Source: Hirsutella rhossiliensis (lineage: Eukaryota; Ascomycota; Sordariomycetes; Hypocreales; Ophiocordycipitaceae). Taken from it: a stretch of DNA of 64,000 nt. Shown here piece by piece: positions 59,748 through 64,000 of the stretch. A model generated the notes under the pieces. It was not told the origin of the DNA. It searched no databases and saw nothing but the letters and a program-made list of their open reading frames with translations. The stretch spans positions 8,246,001 through 8,310,000 of the forward strand of contig NW_025408669.1 of assembly GCF_020360975.1 (NCBI RefSeq), in the 5' to 3' direction. Positions within the stretch are counted from its first letter, which is position 1. Each line of letters begins with the position of its first letter. A program made the translations under genes and the position numbers.

Positions 59748-62700
59748 GTTATAAGCCCGGGAGGAATAGAATTCCTATACCTTCCGGCTGCTATAAAAGG
59801 CACCTTTCTTGCACCCCTCGTGGCTTCCTTTTACCCCTCTTACTAGAAAAGCCGATTTTTAACTGACTTTTCTACCTTTCCCCGTAATAATAACGAAAAT
59901 CGACTCCTCTGCCGTCCCTACGGTCCGTAGGACGATTCTTGCAGAGCCCTAAGATTGGGATAAGTGGGTAAAGGAGCTACGGGCTCGGGTAGATAGAACC
60001 ATCTATAATTTGGTCTTCTCTGACAAGCAGGACCCTCTCAAGCCCCCTCTTCGTCCTAGGGCGACGGACTTTGCAGAGGGAGCTACCCTCTTCTCCGAGC
60101 TAACCTCTATATAACAGAGAGCTTTTTCTGCTGCCTTAGGCGACTACGAGAGTTACCGGAAGGAATACCTCTACGAAACGAAGCTACTAACGGCTGCTCG
60201 TACGGCGATAACGGAATCCGTTAGTGCCGCAAAGCTAATCTCTCTTCGAGAAGAAGAGACTCTAGGCAGTGGCTTTTAAAGCTCGAGACCTCGACAGCTC
60301 CTCGAGAGGGTATATAACTGACCGTATTAGGAAGACCTATACGGCACACCTAGGAGCCTTTTCTGCTAGGAACCTACTAGCTTCTTCGCTAGCTAAGTAG
60401 GAAGAAATCTCGAGGAAGCTAACTAATACTTCCTTATAGAAGCTCTTTCCGGCTAGTGGCTACGGGATATATCTCTGCTAATAAAGCCTATTAGTGACGG
60501 TTACTCGACTATCTTTCGAGAGGCTAGCCGGGAACTAGACGAAGAAGCTGCTAGAGTATAATAGCAAGCAGTCTTATTCCTTCGAGGCTAGCACTCGACC
60601 TAGACGGTTCGAACTACAGCCCCTGTTGCTACGGCTCCCGCTGCTGCTGCTGCGGCTGTTGCTCCTTCGGCTCCTCCTCCCTCGAGAGCCTCAACGTCGT
60701 CGTTAACTGCAGCTGCGGCCCCAGGCCCGGCCCCGGCTCCGCCTCTTGCTCCGGGCCCGGCCCCGGTCCCGTTAGTTAGACCGGCCCGACTAGTCCCCTA
60801 ATAGACCTTTTAGTCCGTTAGTCGAAAAATCAGGGAACTAGTCGAAATCGAACCTCGTTAACATTAGCAATAAGGGGTAAAAAGGGGGGGTTTTTAAGCA
60901 GACCTTCCGGACCGGGACGAGGATTCCTCGAAGAGACAACGTACGAGAAGGAATCGACCTACCTGCTAAGCATGCAAAAAGCCCTATCGGCTAGAAGACT
61001 GCTAGCAGGTCTTCGAGGAAAACCGACCCGAAGGAATCAACCCTTTAAAGAGGCTACGAGAAACAGTACAACAGTCTCTTAAGGAGGACCCCTCGTTGCA
61101 GAAGAAGATAGACGAGATTCGCTAAGAAATAGCAACTAACGCCGCTGCCCTTATTCGAGCCGCAAATTCGAGGAAAAATCGTTAGTATAGCAAATCCGGC
61201 CTTCGTCTTCCCTACGGATCAATAAGGCCAAGACCAACCGTTAGAACCCTCCGACTATCCCCTACGAAAATCAGCTATCCTTAACTCTAGTGCTTCCCTC
61301 GATATATACAATACACTCTTACGATTCCGGTCCTTTAAGAAGGCACGAAGGGAATATCTTATTGCCGGGGAATTAACCGTACGGATAGAGGGATACGGAA
61401 GGGTGAATTTCACGATAAAATTACCTAACGGATCTATACGAATTCTTCGAAGAAAAAGGGTAGCTTTTTGCCCTCGATTTTTAACGAGCCTAATTTCCTT
61501 CCGCCTTCTTCGAGAGGAAGGAATCTTCTAGGATACGACGTCTAAGCCTACGAGGCTAGTCTAGAAGAATCAGACCATCGGGCTTATCGAGGAAAAATTC
61601 GGTTAATTTATTCTCGAATTCCGACCTATCCCTAGGAAGGAACCTCTCGAGAAGTTAGCTTTCCCTGCTAGGAGGAATAGGTCTACTATAAAGGACCCTC
61701 TTCTAGTAGCCTAAGGAGACGGCATTCTTTGGCACGCACGACTAGGTTACCTAGGCCCCTTAGCTTTACATAAGCTAGGATAATAACAGGGCGTACGAAT
61801 AAGGGGACCAAAGACCGTCGAATGCGAATACTACGGCCAAGGGAAGACCAGGAGACGAATTTCCAAACGGACCCCAATACGGCCGGACCAGCCGTGTGAG
61901 GAAATTTAGGTCGACTAGACCGACGTCTCTAGGGATTAGGAAAGCTTCGTTAGGGTGATGTTTTTCACAGACGCCTTTTTAGGGATAGTTTTCCCCTATT
62001 TCTTACGGACCTACCTAAGTAAGCATAACTAGTCTGCCCTCCGGGACTTCGTTAACTAGATAAAATCCTACTTTAGCTACGAGGTAAAGAAGATACGGTC
62101 TAACGGAGAGCTATTTACGAAGGATATCTTAAATTGGCTTCGAAAAAGGGGCATTTTACCCCTCCCGTTAGCACCGAATACCCAGGCCTAGAACGGAGGG
62201 GCAGAAAGATCAGGGGGTGCTGTGATAGAAAGGGCCCGTACGATGAGACTTACTGTAAGGCTTCTACACGACCTTTAGAGGGAAGTCGTTGAGACCGCCT
62301 GTTACCTACGGAACCGGACCCCGAGGGACCCTAAGGACCCTAGGGGACTAAACCAAGGAATAGACTAGAAATCCCCCCTCGAGCTCTTTACAAAGAAGAG
62401 GGCCTCGCTAGCCCACCTTCATGCCTATGGCTGCAAGGCATACGCTATAACTGCCGATGTATAGCTAAAAAGGAAGAAGAAAAGAAAGCTTGATCCTAGA
62501 GCCTTTGTTGGTTACCTCGTCGGGTATAATTCTACGAATATCTTCCGGATCTAGATTCCTCTTCTACGGAAGGTTATTTCGACTAGGGATATGATTTTCG
62601 ACGAATCTAGCTTCTTCGACGGAAAGAGGGATCAATAGCCCCTCTTACTCTCTTAACGTTAGCTAATTTAGAAGATCTAAATTCCCCCTTCCTAATAGTC

Positions 62701-64000
62701 TTAAGAAGAGGCCCTAGACGAGGAAATAGAAGAAGAAACCGACGTCGAAGTAGTCGAGGATAACGCCGACTTCGAAGAAGAAGAAAAGGAAGCTGCTAGA
62801 TCAGATGATCTAGACGAAGAAGGAGACTATAGGAAAGCGGTAGAGCTGGAATACGCCTACCTCCCTACGCCTCCTCTTACGGAATAAGAAGAAGATCTAG
62901 AAGCAGCTTTTTTAGTTAGTCTTCCCGTCTCGGCCCCTAAGGGGGTGGGAAAGGCACCTCTCTTAAAGGATTATCCGGCTGCCTTTTTATCCCTGCTTCG
63001 AGAAGCAAAGGAAGGTATAGGGCCCGATACGAAAGAAGACCAACCTCTCCCCTATTTCGATCGTTTTTTCGACTTCTACCTAACGCTAATAGAAGACGGT
63101 TCCCACGGAGCGTTTATAGCAGGCCGGCTCTTTAAGCTATAGCTATCAGCAAGGAAGGTATATAAAAGAGACCTCCCGGACCCACCAGCAAACCAAAAGC
63201 AGCTAGAAAGACACCCCTTTAGAGACTAGTTTTTCCAGGCCTAGAAAGACCACCTAGCCTTACACGAAGAAATAGGGTCTTTCGAAGAGGTCCTTAAGGA
63301 AAAGGCAAGAGGAAAACAGGTCCTTGGCTGTAAGTGGGTCTTTATCTATAAGACTAATAAACACGGCTTCCTTTAAAAGTGCAAAGCCCGGCTAGTTATC
63401 TATAGGAATTAATAGGAAAAGGGATCTACCTACTGTGGCAACCACCCTAGCAGGGATGTCTTTCGACCCTTATAGCTATAGCAGCAGAATTCGACCTCGA
63501 ACTCGATTAGATGGATGCAGTTAACGCCTTTATTAACTGCCCACTGAGGAAGAAGAAGAAGTTGTCTATATGCGCCTCTACTAGCTTCTAATAGCTAGGA
63601 AAGGTTCTACGGCTTAGAAAGCTCTATACGGACTACGAAGATCACCCCTTCTTTAGCAACAGCATTTAATAGGTTCCTCAAGCCCTAGGCTTTACGAAAG
63701 TCCCTTAGGAACCGTGTATAATATAGAAGGGTAAAATCACGGTCTTCTTCTACGTCGACGATATTATCTAGCATACCTAAAAGAGGAAGAAGCTGCTGCT
63801 AGAGGCTATACGAGGCCTATAACAAAGGTATAAGATAACTAGGCTAGGGGAGCTAAAGTGGTTCCTAGGGATACGAATCCTTCGGAATAGGTCCTAACGG
63901 ACTATCTAGCTTACCTAGGACGCCTATATCGATAAGGTCGCTTATAAATTCCTCCCTAAATCCCTCGATAAGAAGCTTCCCTCTACGCCTATATTAGACG
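59272..64000 (+). mobile_element. Copia family 1, copy 5: inserted in Copia C, runs off the window
   Basis: The 5' LTR is 59272-59747 (476 bp, TATCGCG start from TGTCGCG, CGCGAGA end). Next come the primer site GTTATAAGCCCGGG, gag, zinc knuckle (about 60,960-61,000), protease, integrase (about 61,720-62,300), and reverse transcriptase with YVDD near 63,751. Sequence is close to copy 1 and only moderately mutated, with many CA/TG steps left. Small deletions relative to copy 1 break the frame (for example near 60,260 and 62,340). RNase H and the 3' LTR lie beyond 64,000. Confidence 0.9.

Noticed and set aside
62945..63142. Plus-strand 65-codon frame near the window end
   Set aside because: It is an in-frame piece of Copia copy 5 pol between two TAG/TAA breaks, not a separate gene.

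Overview
The window looks like a filamentous ascomycete (Pezizomycotina) chromosome. Most of it (about 1-41,200 and 49,650-64,000) is retrotransposon sequence heavily mutated in the manner of repeat-induced point mutation (RIP). CpA and TpG are almost absent while CpG persists, and reading frames are broken nearly always by TAA or TAG rather than TGA. A GC-balanced island at 41,806-49,600 carries two apparently intact genes and one decayed gene with short spliceosomal introns. I cannot fix the class or species.

Layout. 1-3,638: reverse-strand Gypsy remnant with a readable reverse transcriptase. 3,639-28,062: probably one forward Gypsy element (called A here) with 421-bp LTRs at both ends, opened by three insertions: a 690-bp less-mutated segment (6,559-7,248), a complete Copia element (9,765-16,052, target duplication ATACT) and a complete reverse-strand Gypsy (B, 18,642-26,518). 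Behind its integrase and chromodomain Gypsy A seems to carry an extra unrecognised reading frame of about 640 codons. 28,605-41,215: three reverse-strand Copia segments, one holding a 377-bp MITE-like insert and one holding an oppositely oriented solo LTR with a 5-bp duplication. 41,216-41,805: AT-rich spacer with TA and ATA microsatellites.

Gene island. On the minus strand, 46,961-41,806, five exons encode a predicted 1642-residue protein that fuses an indoleamine 2,3-dioxygenase-like heme domain, a P450-reductase-type FAD/NAD(P)H domain without a flavodoxin domain, and a cytochrome b5 domain, followed by a helical region and a Ser/Arg-rich tail. It reads as an oxygenase with its own built-in electron supply and is the most interesting item here. 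Divergently, 47,774-48,799 encodes an F-box protein. At 48,938-49,604 lies a decayed minus-strand gene at the edge of the mutated zone.

49,605-64,000: more RIP-damaged elements. These are an unidentified stretch, a truncated Copia, a truncated second copy of Gypsy B, a second Copia family (C, 55,699-59,271), and a younger Copia copy (59,272 to the window end) inserted into family C. Two Copia families share a primer-binding site just after the LTR that matches the anticodon arm of initiator tRNA-Met, indicating half-tRNA priming. No tRNA, rRNA or CRISPR array was seen.
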